Shown piece after piece: positions 44,161-53,057 of a stretch of 63,702 bases of DNA. The DNA comes from Paenibacillus lactis (GTDB taxonomy: Bacteria; Bacillota; Bacilli; Paenibacillales; Paenibacillaceae). Under the pieces are notes generated by a model that ran no database searches, was not told where the DNA came from, and worked only from the letters and a program-made list of their open reading frames with translations. The position numbers were made by a program, and so were the translations under genes. The DNA lies in contig NZ_JAGGKI010000026.1 in assembly GCF_017873605.1 (NCBI RefSeq), positions 1 to 63,702 on the forward strand, given 5' to 3'. How positions within the stretch are numbered: position 1 is the first letter of the stretch; every line of letters begins with the position of its first letter.

Positions 44161-44260
44161 ACCGCGCCATATGGGCTGCTGCCACGGATCTTGGCCCTTT
44201 GTTGAGAAGGCCAGACAGGCTGTGGTAAAATATCTTATGTGTCTTGAGAGGAGGTAGGGG

Positions 44261-46318
44261 ATGAGTCGGTTCATCCGGAATTCTGGTTTTTATTTGATTC
44301 TATTTTTGGTCGTGGTGGGCATAGTACAATTCGTCACTAACGGTGGCGAACAGGCCGAAGCCCCTAGTTATAATCAGCTGCGGCAGGAAGTTAAAGATAA
44401 CAAGATAAAGGAAATGACGGTTCAATTCGACGGCTACGCGTATCTGGTGACCGGTAAGTATAGGGAAGTCACCGACGAGAAGAAGTCGGAGAATTTCTCG
44501 ACCTACATTCCGGCTACTGATGCGGCGATGCAGGAATTGACCGCAGCCAGCGAGAGCAACGATGTAAAGCTGACCGTGGTGCCGATGGAAGGCCAAAGCA
44601 TTTGGCTGACACTGCTTTCATCCTTTATTCCGCTCGTGATCATGTTTGTTCTGTTCTTCTTCCTGTTCAATCAAGCTCAGGGCGGCGGCGGCAAAGTGAT
44701 GAACTTTGGCAAGAGCAAAGCCCGCTTATATAATGAAGAGAAGAAACGCGTTACGTTTGAAGACGTAGCCGGTGCTGACGAGGAGAAGCAGGAGCTCGTT
44801 GAGGTTGTCGACTTCCTGAAGGATCCGCGCAAATTCAACACCGTCGGCGCCCGCATTCCGAAGGGTGTGCTGCTTGTCGGTCCTCCGGGAACCGGTAAGA
44901 CGCTCCTGGCTCGTGCGGTTGCCGGTGAAGCAGGCGTTCCGTTCTTCAGTATTTCCGGTTCCGACTTCGTGGAAATGTTCGTCGGTGTCGGTGCTTCGCG
45001 TGTACGCGATTTGTTCGAGAACGCGAAGAAGAATGCGCCATGTATTATCTTCATTGACGAGATTGATGCTGTGGGCCGTCAACGCGGCGCCGGCCTTGGT
45101 GGCGGACATGACGAGCGAGAGCAAACGCTCAACCAATTGCTCGTAGAGATGGACGGTTTCGGAGCGAACGAAGGCATCATTATCGTCGCTGCAACGAACC
45201 GCCCGGATATTCTGGACCCGGCGCTGCTGCGTCCGGGACGTTTTGACCGTCAGATTACCGTGGATCGTCCGGATGTTAAGGGACGTGAAGCTGTACTGAA
45301 GGTGCATGCACGCAACAAACCGCTGACGAAGGATGTCAAACTCGACATTATCGCGAAGCGTACGACTGGTTTTACAGGCGCGGACCTGGAGAACCTTCTG
45401 AACGAGGCGGCTTTGCTTGCCGCACGCCGTAACCGTAAAGATATTTCGATGACGGAAGTCGACGAGGCGATCGACCGCGTGATCGTCGGTACCGAGAAGC
45501 GCAGCCGCGTGATCAGCGACCGCGAGAAGCGCATCGTTGCTTATCACGAAGCCGGTCATACGATTGTCGGTTACTTCTTGGAGCATGCGGATACCGTGCA
45601 TAAGGTAACGATTATTCCTCGCGGCCGCGCCGGCGGATACGTCATCATGATGCCGAAGGAAGACCGCATGCTCGTGACGAAGCAGGAATTGCTTGACCGC
45701 GTAACCGGGTTGCTCGGCGGACGCGTGGCGGAAGAGCTGTTCATCGGAGAAATCGGAACCGGGGCATACAGCGACTTCCAGCAGGCAACCAGCATTATCC
45801 GCAGCATGATTGTGGAATACGGTATGAGCGAGAAGCTCGGTCCGATGCAGTTCGGCACATCCCAAGGACAAGTGTTCCTTGGCCGGGATATCGGGCACGA
45901 GCAGAACTACAGTGACCAAATCGCTTACGAGATCGATCAGGAAATGCAGCGGTTTATCACCGAATGCTACGAGAAGTGTAAAGAGCTTCTGTCCAAGCAT
46001 GCCAAAGAGGTTCATTTGATTGCGAATACGCTCCTGGAGAAAGAAACGCTGGAGCTTGAGCAGATTAAGAATCTCATTGAGACTGGAACAGTCGAAGGCA
46101 ACGGCGGTGGCGAAGGATCCGGCTCTTCCGAGAATGGCGAGCCAACGATCGACAACATCGGTGATGTCCGCGTCCGTATTCAAGGGAAGGAAGAAGGCCA
46201 GCAGCCGACTTCTACGGAAGAGATTCCGAACAACCCGATGGATTCGAATCTGGATCGTAAGGATTCAGAGCGTAAAGATCCTCCTGGCGGATCGGATAAT
46301 GATAGCAGTCTAACGTAA
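44261..46318 (+). CDS. ftsH: ATP-dependent zinc metalloprotease FtsH
   Basis: A 685-aa membrane AAA+ protease for quality control and regulatory proteolysis. Two membrane segments (about residues 8-26 and 110-130) flank an extracytoplasmic domain. Walker A is GPPGTGKT (near 207), Walker B IIFIDEIDAVG, the zinc site HEAGH near 428. The last 75 residues are a low-complexity Gly/Ser/Glu/Asp-rich tail. GAGGAGGT lies before the ATG. A terminator follows, separating it from nadA. Confidence 0.97.
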   Translation: MSRFIRNSGFYLILFLVVVGIVQFVTNGGEQAEAPSYNQLRQEVKDNKIKEMTVQFDGYAYLVTGKYREVTDEKKSENFSTYIPATDAAMQELTAASESNDVKLTVVPMEGQSIWLTLLSSFIPLVIMFVLFFFLFNQAQGGGGKVMNFGKSKARLYNEEKKRVTFEDVAGADEEKQELVEVVDFLKDPRKFNTVGARIPKGVLLVGPPGTGKTLLARAVAGEAGVPFFSISGSDFVEMFVGVGASRVRDLFENAKKNAPCIIFIDEIDAVGRQRGAGLGGGHDEREQTLNQLLVEMDGFGANEGIIIVAATNRPDILDPALLRPGRFDRQITVDRPDVKGREAVLKVHARNKPLTKDVKLDIIAKRTTGFTGADLENLLNEAALLAARRNRKDISMTEVDEAIDRVIVGTEKRSRVISDREKRIVAYHEAGHTIVGYFLEHADTVHKVTIIPRGRAGGYVIMMPKEDRMLVTKQELLDRVTGLLGGRVAEELFIGEIGTGAYSDFQQATSIIRSMIVEYGMSEKLGPMQFGTSQGQVFLGRDIGHEQNYSDQIAYEIDQEMQRFITECYEKCKELLSKHAKEVHLIANTLLEKETLELEQIKNLIETGTVEGNGGGEGSGSSENGEPTIDNIGDVRVRIQGKEEGQQPTSTEEIPNNPMDSNLDRKDSERKDPPGGSDNDSSLT

Positions 46319-46352
46319 ATTCGCTGAAATACTCGTATTTGGAATAAAAATG

Positions 46353-46391
46353 AAGAACCGGAGAACGATCATTCGTTTTCCGGTTCTTTTT
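46353..46391 (+). terminator. Intrinsic terminator after ftsH
   Basis: AAGAACCGGAGAACG (46353-46367) pairs with CGTTTTCCGGTTCTT (46374-46388) with one G-T pair, then TTTTG. Confidence 0.92.
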
Positions 46392-46406
46392 GTGCTTCTT
46401 ATCACA

Positions 46407-46435
46407 TTGACAGGGATTAGAGGTCCGTGTACATT
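46407..46435 (+). promoter_or_regulatory. Sigma-A promoter of the nadABC operon
   Basis: TTGACA (46407-46412), 17-nt spacer, TACATT (46430-46435). The predicted start is near 46442, about 100 nt before nadA. Confidence 0.82.
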
Positions 46436-46446
46436 AGTTGTTAAAT

Positions 46447-46462
46447 AAGGATGCGCATCCTT
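46447..46462. promoter_or_regulatory. Perfect 16-bp palindrome, candidate operator
   Basis: AAGGATGCGCATCCTT is a gapless palindrome covering about +5 to +20 from the predicted nadA start, a position fit for a repressor of NAD synthesis. I cannot tie it to a known operator consensus. Confidence 0.6.
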
Positions 46463-46540
46463 TCACAAAGGTTGCGAATGTCCTTCAAACATGGTCATCA
46501 AGCGGCTAATGCCGGATAACATAGGGGGAGAGGGTCGATC

Positions 46541-47479
46541 ATGGAAGCTTTGGCACTGGAGCGCAAGGCAGAGCAGAACCGCGTGCTGCGTGAACGGTTA
46601 ATGGAGTTGAAGAAGGAACGCAACGCCATCATTTTGGCGCATTATTATCAACGGGATGAAATTCAGGAAGTCGCCGATTTCCGGGGAGATTCCTTTTTGC
46701 TGGCTCAGAAGGCGGCCCAGACGGATGCCGAGACGATCGTCTTTTGCGGCGTGCATTTTATGGGAGAAAGCGCAAAGATATTGGCGCCGAATAAAACGGT
46801 GCTTATTCCTGACGAGCGCGCAGGCTGTCCGATGGCCGATATGGTAAACGTTGACGGGCTGCGCAAGCTGAAGGCCCAGTATCCGAATGCCAAAGTGGTC
46901 ACTTATATCAATTCATCGGCCGAGATCAAGGCGGAGACCGATATTTGCTGTACATCCTCGAATGCGGTCAAGGTCATTCAGTCGGTCGATTCCGATGAAA
47001 TCATTTGGGTCCCTGACAAAAACCTGGGGCATTACGTCCAGCAGCACACCGACAAGAAGCTGATCATCTGGGAAGGGTACTGCAATACGCATGATATGTT
47101 AACCGTGAAAGATGTGGTGGAGATGAAGGCGAAATATCCGAACGCCGAGTTCGTCGTGCATCCGGAATGCCGTCCGGAGGTTGTCGCTATGGGCGACTTC
47201 GTAGGCAGCACCACCGCCATTCTGGAATACTGCAAAAACTCGCCGGCCCAGGAATTTATCGTAGGAACCGAAGACGGAACCGGCTATCAGCTCCGTTTGG
47301 ACAGTCCGAATAAATCCTTCCATTTTGCGACCAAATTTCTCGTATGTCCGAATATGAAAGTGAATAATCTCAAAAAGCTGGTCAAAGCTCTGGAGACGAT
47401 GAAGCCGCAGATTTACGTGCCTCCTGTCGTTGCAGAGAAAGCCAGAACTTCCCTAGAGCGCATGTTACAAGTTAAGTAG
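46541..47479 (+). CDS. nadA: Quinolinate synthase
   Basis: A 312-aa Fe-S enzyme condensing iminoaspartate with dihydroxyacetone phosphate to quinolinate. Motifs: ILAHYYQRDEIQEVADFRGDS, FCGVHFMGESAKILAP, CPMADMV, YINSSAEIKAETDICCTSSNAV, VHPECRPEV and a late VCPNMK. These cysteines include the 4Fe-4S ligands. It starts the nadA-nadB-nadC operon, placed between ftsH and coaX; in B. subtilis the nad genes lie elsewhere. Confidence 0.96.
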   Translation: MEALALERKAEQNRVLRERLMELKKERNAIILAHYYQRDEIQEVADFRGDSFLLAQKAAQTDAETIVFCGVHFMGESAKILAPNKTVLIPDERAGCPMADMVNVDGLRKLKAQYPNAKVVTYINSSAEIKAETDICCTSSNAVKVIQSVDSDEIIWVPDKNLGHYVQQHTDKKLIIWEGYCNTHDMLTVKDVVEMKAKYPNAEFVVHPECRPEVVAMGDFVGSTTAILEYCKNSPAQEFIVGTEDGTGYQLRLDSPNKSFHFATKFLVCPNMKVNNLKKLVKALETMKPQIYVPPVVAEKARTSLERMLQVK

Positions 47480-47518
47480 CATGCGCTACTCTTTCGCGAG
47501 AAGACAGGTGAGACGAGC

Positions 47519-49135
47519 GTGATACCGCAGTATTTGATCGATTTTGACCTAAAGGACCTGCCGGTAAAGGAGACGGATGTGATCGTCATCGGCTCCGGCA
47601 TCGCCGGATTATATACCGCCATTCTGGCAAGTGAGCATCATAAGGTGCTGTTGATTACGAAGAAATCGCTGCTCGAGAGCAATACGCGCTATGCGCAAGG
47701 CGGCATCGCAGCCGTGACGGCGGAGGACGATTCACCGGCCTATCATCGGCAGGATACGCTGCTTGCAGGGGCCGGGTTATGCTCCTCGGCGGCGGTGGAT
47801 GTGCTGGTTAACGAAGGACCGGCCGGTGTCCAGGAATTAATCCGTCTCGGGACGATGTTTGACGTCGAGAACGGGGAGCTCGCTCTAACGAAGGAAGGAG
47901 CCCATAGCCACCGCCGAATTCTCCATGCGAATGGGGATGCTACCGGATATGAAATCGTACGCGCCCTTTCCATTCAAGTCGAAATGCTTCACAATATAGA
48001 GGTGTGGGATGATCATTTTGTCATCGATCTGGTTACCGATCAAGGCGAATGCCATGGAGCGATTGTCCAGTTGCCGGACGGGAAGCGGATCTTCGTGCGG
48101 GGCCAAGCAACGATTATGTGCTCCGGCGGTGCCGGTCAGCTGTACCGGTACACGACCAATCCCGAAGTTGCGACCGCCGATGGAGTCGCGATGGCCTATC
48201 GGGCGGGCGCCCAGATTCGGGACATGGAGTTTATTCAGTTCCACCCAACGGCGCTGAGTTATCCGGGAGCACCGCGGTTTCTGGTATCGGAAGCGGTGCG
48301 CGGAGAAGGCGCCGTGCTCCGGAATATTAAAGGCGAGCGCTTCATGCACAAATACCATGAGCTGCTGGAGCTGGCGCCCCGGGATATTGTCGCCCGGGCG
48401 ATTGTGAGCGAGATGGAGGAGACGGGCTCCACGTTCGTCTACTTGGACATTACCCATGAATCCCCGGAGATGGTCAAACACCGGTTCCCAACGATTTACG
48501 AAACCTGCATGCGGTATGGTCTTGATCTGACCTCCGATTGGATTCCGGTCTCCCCCGCTGCGCATTATATGATGGGGGGCATCAAGACCAATCTGTACGG
48601 GGAGAGCAGCGTGAAGCGTCTGTTCGCCTGCGGAGAAGTGTCCTCGACCGGCGTTCATGGCGCGAATCGCTTGGCCAGCAACTCGCTGTCCGAAGCGGTT
48701 GTATACGGAAGCCGCATTGTTGAACGGATCCGGCAGCTTCCGAAACGGACGGAGCGATTCCTTCATGTATCCTTCGGGCTTGGGCGCAAGGATGCGCCTT
48801 CCCAGGCTATGGTCGAAAAGCGGCTGAAGCTTCAGAAAGTGATGGTCCGGTATGCCGGTCTTCGCCGTAACCGGGACACTCTATTACGGGCGGCCGAAGA
48901 GCTTGGCCGGCAGCTGCCCTTGTTTCAAGCGGTATTGACCAAACGCGAGGAGTACGAATTTGCCAATATGCTTACGGCCTCACTGCTGGTCGTTCAAGGC
49001 GCGCTGTGCCGTGAAGAGAGCCGGGGGGCCCATTACCGCGAGGATTTTCCGGAACGAAATGATGATGCATGGAAGAAGCATATCGTGCACACCCGGGATC
49101 AAGATAGGACGGAGGAAATAAGCGATGATGTTTAA
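47519..49135 (+). CDS. nadB: L-aspartate oxidase
   Basis: A 538-aa flavoenzyme that oxidises aspartate to iminoaspartate for NadA. The FAD-binding GSGIAGLYTAI is near residues 25-35. RYAQGGIAAVTAEDD, FIQFHPTAL, SEAVRGEGAVLRN and GVHGANRLASNSLSEAVVYG mark the succinate dehydrogenase/aspartate oxidase family. The start is GTG with CAGGTGAG upstream. Its 3' end overlaps nadC by 11 nt. Confidence 0.95.
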   Translation: MIPQYLIDFDLKDLPVKETDVIVIGSGIAGLYTAILASEHHKVLLITKKSLLESNTRYAQGGIAAVTAEDDSPAYHRQDTLLAGAGLCSSAAVDVLVNEGPAGVQELIRLGTMFDVENGELALTKEGAHSHRRILHANGDATGYEIVRALSIQVEMLHNIEVWDDHFVIDLVTDQGECHGAIVQLPDGKRIFVRGQATIMCSGGAGQLYRYTTNPEVATADGVAMAYRAGAQIRDMEFIQFHPTALSYPGAPRFLVSEAVRGEGAVLRNIKGERFMHKYHELLELAPRDIVARAIVSEMEETGSTFVYLDITHESPEMVKHRFPTIYETCMRYGLDLTSDWIPVSPAAHYMMGGIKTNLYGESSVKRLFACGEVSSTGVHGANRLASNSLSEAVVYGSRIVERIRQLPKRTERFLHVSFGLGRKDAPSQAMVEKRLKLQKVMVRYAGLRRNRDTLLRAAEELGRQLPLFQAVLTKREEYEFANMLTASLLVVQGALCREESRGAHYREDFPERNDDAWKKHIVHTRDQDRTEEISDDV

Positions 49136-50000
49136 CGGTTACCATGACGGCCTGCTCCAGAGTATTCGAACCTGGCTACAAGAGGATGTAGGCTCTGGAG
49201 ATATTACGACCCTTACGACGATTGAGTCCGGACATGAATCCAAGGCCGTGATTCACGCCAAGGAATCCGGGATCGTGGCCGGCATGCCGGTTGCGGAGCT
49301 GGTCTTCGAGACGGTTGACCAGACGCTGGTGTTTAGGTCGCTGGTTCGGGACGGCGAGCGGGTGGAGAAGGGAACCGTTCTTGCTGAAGTGGAAGGGTCT
49401 ACGCACCGTATATTGACAGGGGAGAGACTGGCCCTTAATCTGCTGCAGCGTTTGTCCGGAATTGCAACCACGACGCGCGCTTATGTCGAGGCGCTGGAAG
49501 GGCTGCCGACCCGGCTTGTGGACACGCGGAAGACGACGCCGGGCCACCGGATGCTTGAGAAGTACGCTGTCCGCGTAGGCGGCGGGTCGAACCACCGGTT
49601 CGGCTTGTATGATGCCGTCATGATCAAGGATAATCATATTAAAGGCGCCGGCGGCATCCGCCAGGCGGTAGACCGCGCAAGAGCGAATATACCGCATACG
49701 ATGACCATCGAGGTTGAGACGGAAAGCCTTGAACAGGTAGACGAAGCGCTGGATGCCGGTGCAGATATTATCATGCTCGACAACATGAATCATGAGCTGA
49801 TGACCGAGGCGGTTCGAAGAATTAAGGCGAGGTCGCCGCATGTTCGGGTCGAGGCTTCCGGCAATGTGTCGCTTCAGACCGTACGCGGCATAGCGGAGAC
49901 CGGGGTGGACGTCATTTCGGTCGGTCGGCTCACTTATTCGTTCCACAACCTGGACATCAGTTTAGATCTAAACGCCAAGAAGGGAGGAGCAGGGGTTTGA
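49125..50000 (+). CDS. nadC: Nicotinate-nucleotide pyrophosphorylase (quinolinate phosphoribosyltransferase)
   Basis: A 291-aa enzyme that joins quinolinate and PRPP to give nicotinate mononucleotide. Motifs: WLQEDVGSGDITT, LNLLQRLSGIATTT, DTRKTTPGHRMLEKYAVRVGG, NHRFGLYDAVMIKDNH and SVGRLTYSFHNLDISLD. It begins inside nadB after a GGAGG site (ATG at 49125 or 49128) and overlaps coaX by 4 nt, so NAD and CoA genes form one transcription unit. Confidence 0.95.
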   Translation: MMFNGYHDGLLQSIRTWLQEDVGSGDITTLTTIESGHESKAVIHAKESGIVAGMPVAELVFETVDQTLVFRSLVRDGERVEKGTVLAEVEGSTHRILTGERLALNLLQRLSGIATTTRAYVEALEGLPTRLVDTRKTTPGHRMLEKYAVRVGGGSNHRFGLYDAVMIKDNHIKGAGGIRQAVDRARANIPHTMTIEVETESLEQVDEALDAGADIIMLDNMNHELMTEAVRRIKARSPHVRVEASGNVSLQTVRGIAETGVDVISVGRLTYSFHNLDISLDLNAKKGGAGV

Positions 50001-50761
50001 TTCTGGTCGTAGACGTAGGCAACACGAACATCGTGCTTGGCGTGTATCAGGGCAAGCAGCTGCTGCACGATTTCCGAATCAGCACGTCACGCCAATCCAC
50101 GGTGGATGAATACGGCGTGCTGATCCATAATTTGTTTCAAATGTCGAATATTACGGTAAGCCAAATTGAAGGAGTTATCGTCTCTTCCGTTGTTCCGCCG
50201 CTTATCCGAGTGGTCGAGGAGATGTGCAGCAAGTATATTGGCAAGGCTCCGTTGATCGTCGGCCCTGGCATTAAGACCGGCCTTAATCTGCGGTATGAGA
50301 ATCCTCGGGAGGTCGGTGCGGACCGTATCGTCAACGCCGTTGCTGCGATCGAGCAGTACGGAAGCCCAATCATTGTCGTGGATTTTGGGACGGCAACGAC
50401 CTTTGATTGCATCGATAAAGATCGAAATTATCTGGGCGGCGTTATCGTTCCAGGAATCGGGATCGCTACCGAAGCCTTGGTGCAGCGTGCATCGAAGCTC
50501 CCCCGCGTAGAGCTCGAGAAGCCGAAGAAGGTGATCGGACGCAATACGGTCCACGCCATGCAAGCCGGAATCGTATACGGATATGCCGGACAGGTCGACG
50601 GGCTGGTTAAACGTATAAAAGCCGAGATGGGGACGGACAATGTTAAGGTTATCGCAACTGGGGGATTGGCAGAGCTGATCGCGAGCGAAACGGAATCCAT
50701 CGAAGAGATTGCGCCTCTGCTTACGCTTGATGGACTGCGCATCATTTACGAACGCAACTAA
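49997..50761 (+). CDS. coaX: Type III pantothenate kinase
   Basis: A 254-aa ASKHA-fold kinase, the first step of CoA synthesis from pantothenate. Motifs: LVVDVGNTNIVLGVY (ATP), NPREVGADRIVNAVAAIE, VVDFGTATTFDCID and the GGVIVPGIGIATEAL segment. The TTG start overlaps the nadC stop; GGAGGAGCAGGGG lies upstream. coaX-hslO-yacD-cysK follows ftsH in B. subtilis as well. Confidence 0.95.
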   Translation: MILVVDVGNTNIVLGVYQGKQLLHDFRISTSRQSTVDEYGVLIHNLFQMSNITVSQIEGVIVSSVVPPLIRVVEEMCSKYIGKAPLIVGPGIKTGLNLRYENPREVGADRIVNAVAAIEQYGSPIIVVDFGTATTFDCIDKDRNYLGGVIVPGIGIATEALVQRASKLPRVELEKPKKVIGRNTVHAMQAGIVYGYAGQVDGLVKRIKAEMGTDNVKVIATGGLAELIASETESIEEIAPLLTLDGLRIIYERN

Positions 50762-50813
50762 GCCCGGGATTCGGGGTAAAACATAACAACTAGAAGACAA
50801 GGAGGGCCTTAGG

Positions 50814-51698
50814 ATGGACCAACAAAAAGACCGCATACTGCGGGGAACTGCATTAGGCGGGAAAGTGCGGGCCTTCGCCGTCCGGACCACGGATCTGGTC
50901 GAGGAGCTGCGCAGCAGGCATGACACGTTCCCGGTCGTTACAGCCGCTTTAGGCCGTACCGTGTCGGCAGCAGCGATGATGGGAGCGATGCTGAAAGGCG
51001 ACGAGCGCCTCAGCATTCAAGTACGCGGGGACGGGCCGATCGGCTTGATCGCCGCAGAGAGCAACGCCGACGGCGAGGTGCGCGGGTATGTTCACAATCC
51101 GCATGTCGAGCTGACGAATATCCGTCCGGGCAAGATGGATGTGGCTGCTGCCGTCGGACGCACCGGTTATATTCACGTCATCAAGGATTTGGGGTTGAAG
51201 GAGCCCTACCGCGGCAGCGTGCCGATTATTTCAGGCGAGCTGGCCGAGGATTTCACGTATTATTTTGCCGTATCCGAACAGACGAACTCGGCAGTCAGCC
51301 TTGGGGTGCTCGTATCGCCTGACTATACGGTCGCCAATGCTGGGGGATTCATCATTCAGCTTCTTCCGGGAATCACGGATGAGGAGATCACGGAGCTTGA
51401 GCGTGCGCTTGGCGCCATTCCGCCGGTGACGAAGATGCTGGAAGAGGGGCTCAGCCTGGAGGACATCCTGAAGCGGGTTGTACCGGACGTGAACATTCTG
51501 GATGAGATGGACGTGAAGTTCACCTGCGACTGCACGCAGGAGCGGGTCGAGCGAGCCTTGATCAGCTTGGGACACGATGAAATTCAACAAATGATTGATG
51601 AGGACGGTAAGGCGGAAGTATCCTGCCATTTCTGCAACGAAACGTATACCTTTGATGTAGAACAGCTAAAATCCGTGTTAGAGCGGGCCAAATCTTAA
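50814..51698 (+). CDS. hslO: Redox-regulated chaperone Hsp33
   Basis: A 294-aa holdase activated by oxidation. The core (residues 1-230) has LRGTALGGKVRAFAVRTT at the start. The C-terminal redox switch has the zinc-binding CDC (about residues 238-240) and CHFC (about 270-273). Disulfide formation there releases zinc and exposes the client site. An AAGGAGG site precedes the ATG. Confidence 0.96.
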   Translation: MDQQKDRILRGTALGGKVRAFAVRTTDLVEELRSRHDTFPVVTAALGRTVSAAAMMGAMLKGDERLSIQVRGDGPIGLIAAESNADGEVRGYVHNPHVELTNIRPGKMDVAAAVGRTGYIHVIKDLGLKEPYRGSVPIISGELAEDFTYYFAVSEQTNSAVSLGVLVSPDYTVANAGGFIIQLLPGITDEEITELERALGAIPPVTKMLEEGLSLEDILKRVVPDVNILDEMDVKFTCDCTQERVERALISLGHDEIQQMIDEDGKAEVSCHFCNETYTFDVEQLKSVLERAKS

Positions 51699-51721
51699 AC
51701 GTTAAGGATTGAGCGACCGTG

Positions 51722-52657
51722 ATGACGAGACAAGAGAAGGGATTGTGGGCGACCGTCATTGTCTTGACAGCAGGCGTACTGGTCATGGGCAGCTACATGC
51801 TGTTCTCCGGGGAAGGTCCGCGGGCAAGTTCTCCATCAGGGAATGGGCCGTCTCCGGCTGTTGCCACCATTCAGGACAAGGCGATCACAGAAGATGAGTG
51901 GGTTCGCGAGCTGAAGAAGCGATACGGGCATGACATGCTGATGACCATCCTTAACCGGAAGGCCGTAGCATTAGAGGCCGAAGCGAGGGGCATCGACGTT
52001 ACGAAACCAGAGCTGGAAGCGGAGATCGACATGATGAGCCGAGCTTACGGCTCGAAAGAACGTTTTTTTGCGGAGATGGAAAGTCAGCTTGGCATCTCAG
52101 AGGAAGAGTTGAGAATAGAGACGACCTATCGGTTGCTCCTTGAAAAAATTGCTACGGCCGATGTGCATATCGATGAGCAGCAGATTGATTCCTATCTTAA
52201 GCAATATCCGGATCAATTTCGCCCCAAGAAACAGCTGAACTTATCGATGATTGAGGTCGCGTCGGAGGCTGAAGCGAATCAGGTCATGGACCGGCTGGAG
52301 GCCGGAGAAGACTTTGCGGATCTTGCCGCCGAGGTTTCCTTGGATGAGTATACCCGGGGCGACGGCGGGAAGATCGGCTTGGTGGAGGAAGATGATCCTT
52401 TTGTACCCTCTGAGCTGATGGAAGCTGCCCTGACGCTGGAGGCCGGAGATATCGCAGGACCGATCCGGCTGGAGGACAATTATGCCATCGTGTATGTGGA
52501 AGAAATCGTGGAGCCGAAGGTCCCGAGCGAGGAAAGCATCCGCGAATCGGTCCGCAAACAGCTGGCGCTGGAGCAGTCGATATCGTTGACGGAGCTTGAA
52601 GAGCGGCTTCGGGAGAAATACGAAGCGCGCATCGTTGCAAGCACAGTGACCTTATGA
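51722..52657 (+). CDS. Membrane-anchored PpiC foldase (YacD-like)
   Basis: A 311-aa extracytoplasmic peptidyl-prolyl isomerase. One N-terminal membrane segment (TVIVLTAGVLVMGSYMLF, about residues 9-26) has no lipobox Cys. A helical chaperone part follows, then a parvulin domain near residues 155-260 (EAGEDFADLAAEVSLDEYTRGDGGKIGLV). It lies between hslO and cysK as yacD in B. subtilis. A GTG just upstream (51719) is an alternative start. It is the second such foldase in the window. Confidence 0.9.
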   Translation: MTRQEKGLWATVIVLTAGVLVMGSYMLFSGEGPRASSPSGNGPSPAVATIQDKAITEDEWVRELKKRYGHDMLMTILNRKAVALEAEARGIDVTKPELEAEIDMMSRAYGSKERFFAEMESQLGISEEELRIETTYRLLLEKIATADVHIDEQQIDSYLKQYPDQFRPKKQLNLSMIEVASEAEANQVMDRLEAGEDFADLAAEVSLDEYTRGDGGKIGLVEEDDPFVPSELMEAALTLEAGDIAGPIRLEDNYAIVYVEEIVEPKVPSEESIRESVRKQLALEQSISLTELEERLREKYEARIVASTVTL

Positions 52658-52685
52658 CTTATACTGATACATCAATCCGAGCAGA

Positions 52686-52729
52686 ATAGCTCCTGGGGGA
52701 AGGATCATCCTTGCTTCGGGAGCTTTTTT
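52686..52729 (+). terminator. Intrinsic terminator after the PpiC gene
   Basis: AGCTCC (52688-52693) pairs with GGAGCT (52719-52724), with an inner AAGGAT/ATCCTT pairing, then TTTTTT. Confidence 0.85.
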
Positions 52730-52839
52730 GCTAAACGCCTTTCATAAAGCATTTCCAGGAGCATTCTTTCTCTGGCAGACTCGTCCGAAAGATGCAGGGA
52801 AGAATACCTAGAAAAGCTTATTTTCAACGCAAAGTGTTA

Positions 52840-52868
52840 TTGACAATGGCCCTTATCGTTGATAAGAT
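52840..52868 (+). promoter_or_regulatory. Sigma-A promoter of cysK
   Basis: TTGACA (52840-52845), 17-nt spacer, TAAGAT (52863-52868). The leader is about 180 nt. No T-box or S-box signature is seen in it. A 7-codon frame (ATG at 52919 region) is present but not convincing. The frame at 52792-52992 spans the promoter and is not a gene. Confidence 0.82.
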
Positions 52869-53057
52869 GAAAGTACAAAAACCTACCTATTTACTCGGAT
52901 TAAGTAAAGGCCGCAGGCATGAGTTATCGTCAGCGCGTTTAGCGGCTCTAATGATTTCGACATCACGGATGGGCTATGCATATACACGATGACATGGCTT
53001 GCCTAACAATGTTATGTATTCATGGAACATACCCATATTATGAGGAGGGCTTCATTC

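Noticed and set aside
44726..46183. 485-codon minus-strand frame opposite ftsH
   Set aside because: ftsH is unmistakable on the plus strand. The antisense frame has no recognisable domain and arises from codon bias.
52792..52992. 66-codon frame upstream of cysK
   Set aside because: It spans the predicted cysK promoter and has no ribosome site, so it would not be on the transcript.
52869..53057. Possible T-box or S-box riboswitch in the cysK leader
   Set aside because: The T-box antiterminator sequence and the S-box core were looked for and not seen, and no terminator precedes cysK.
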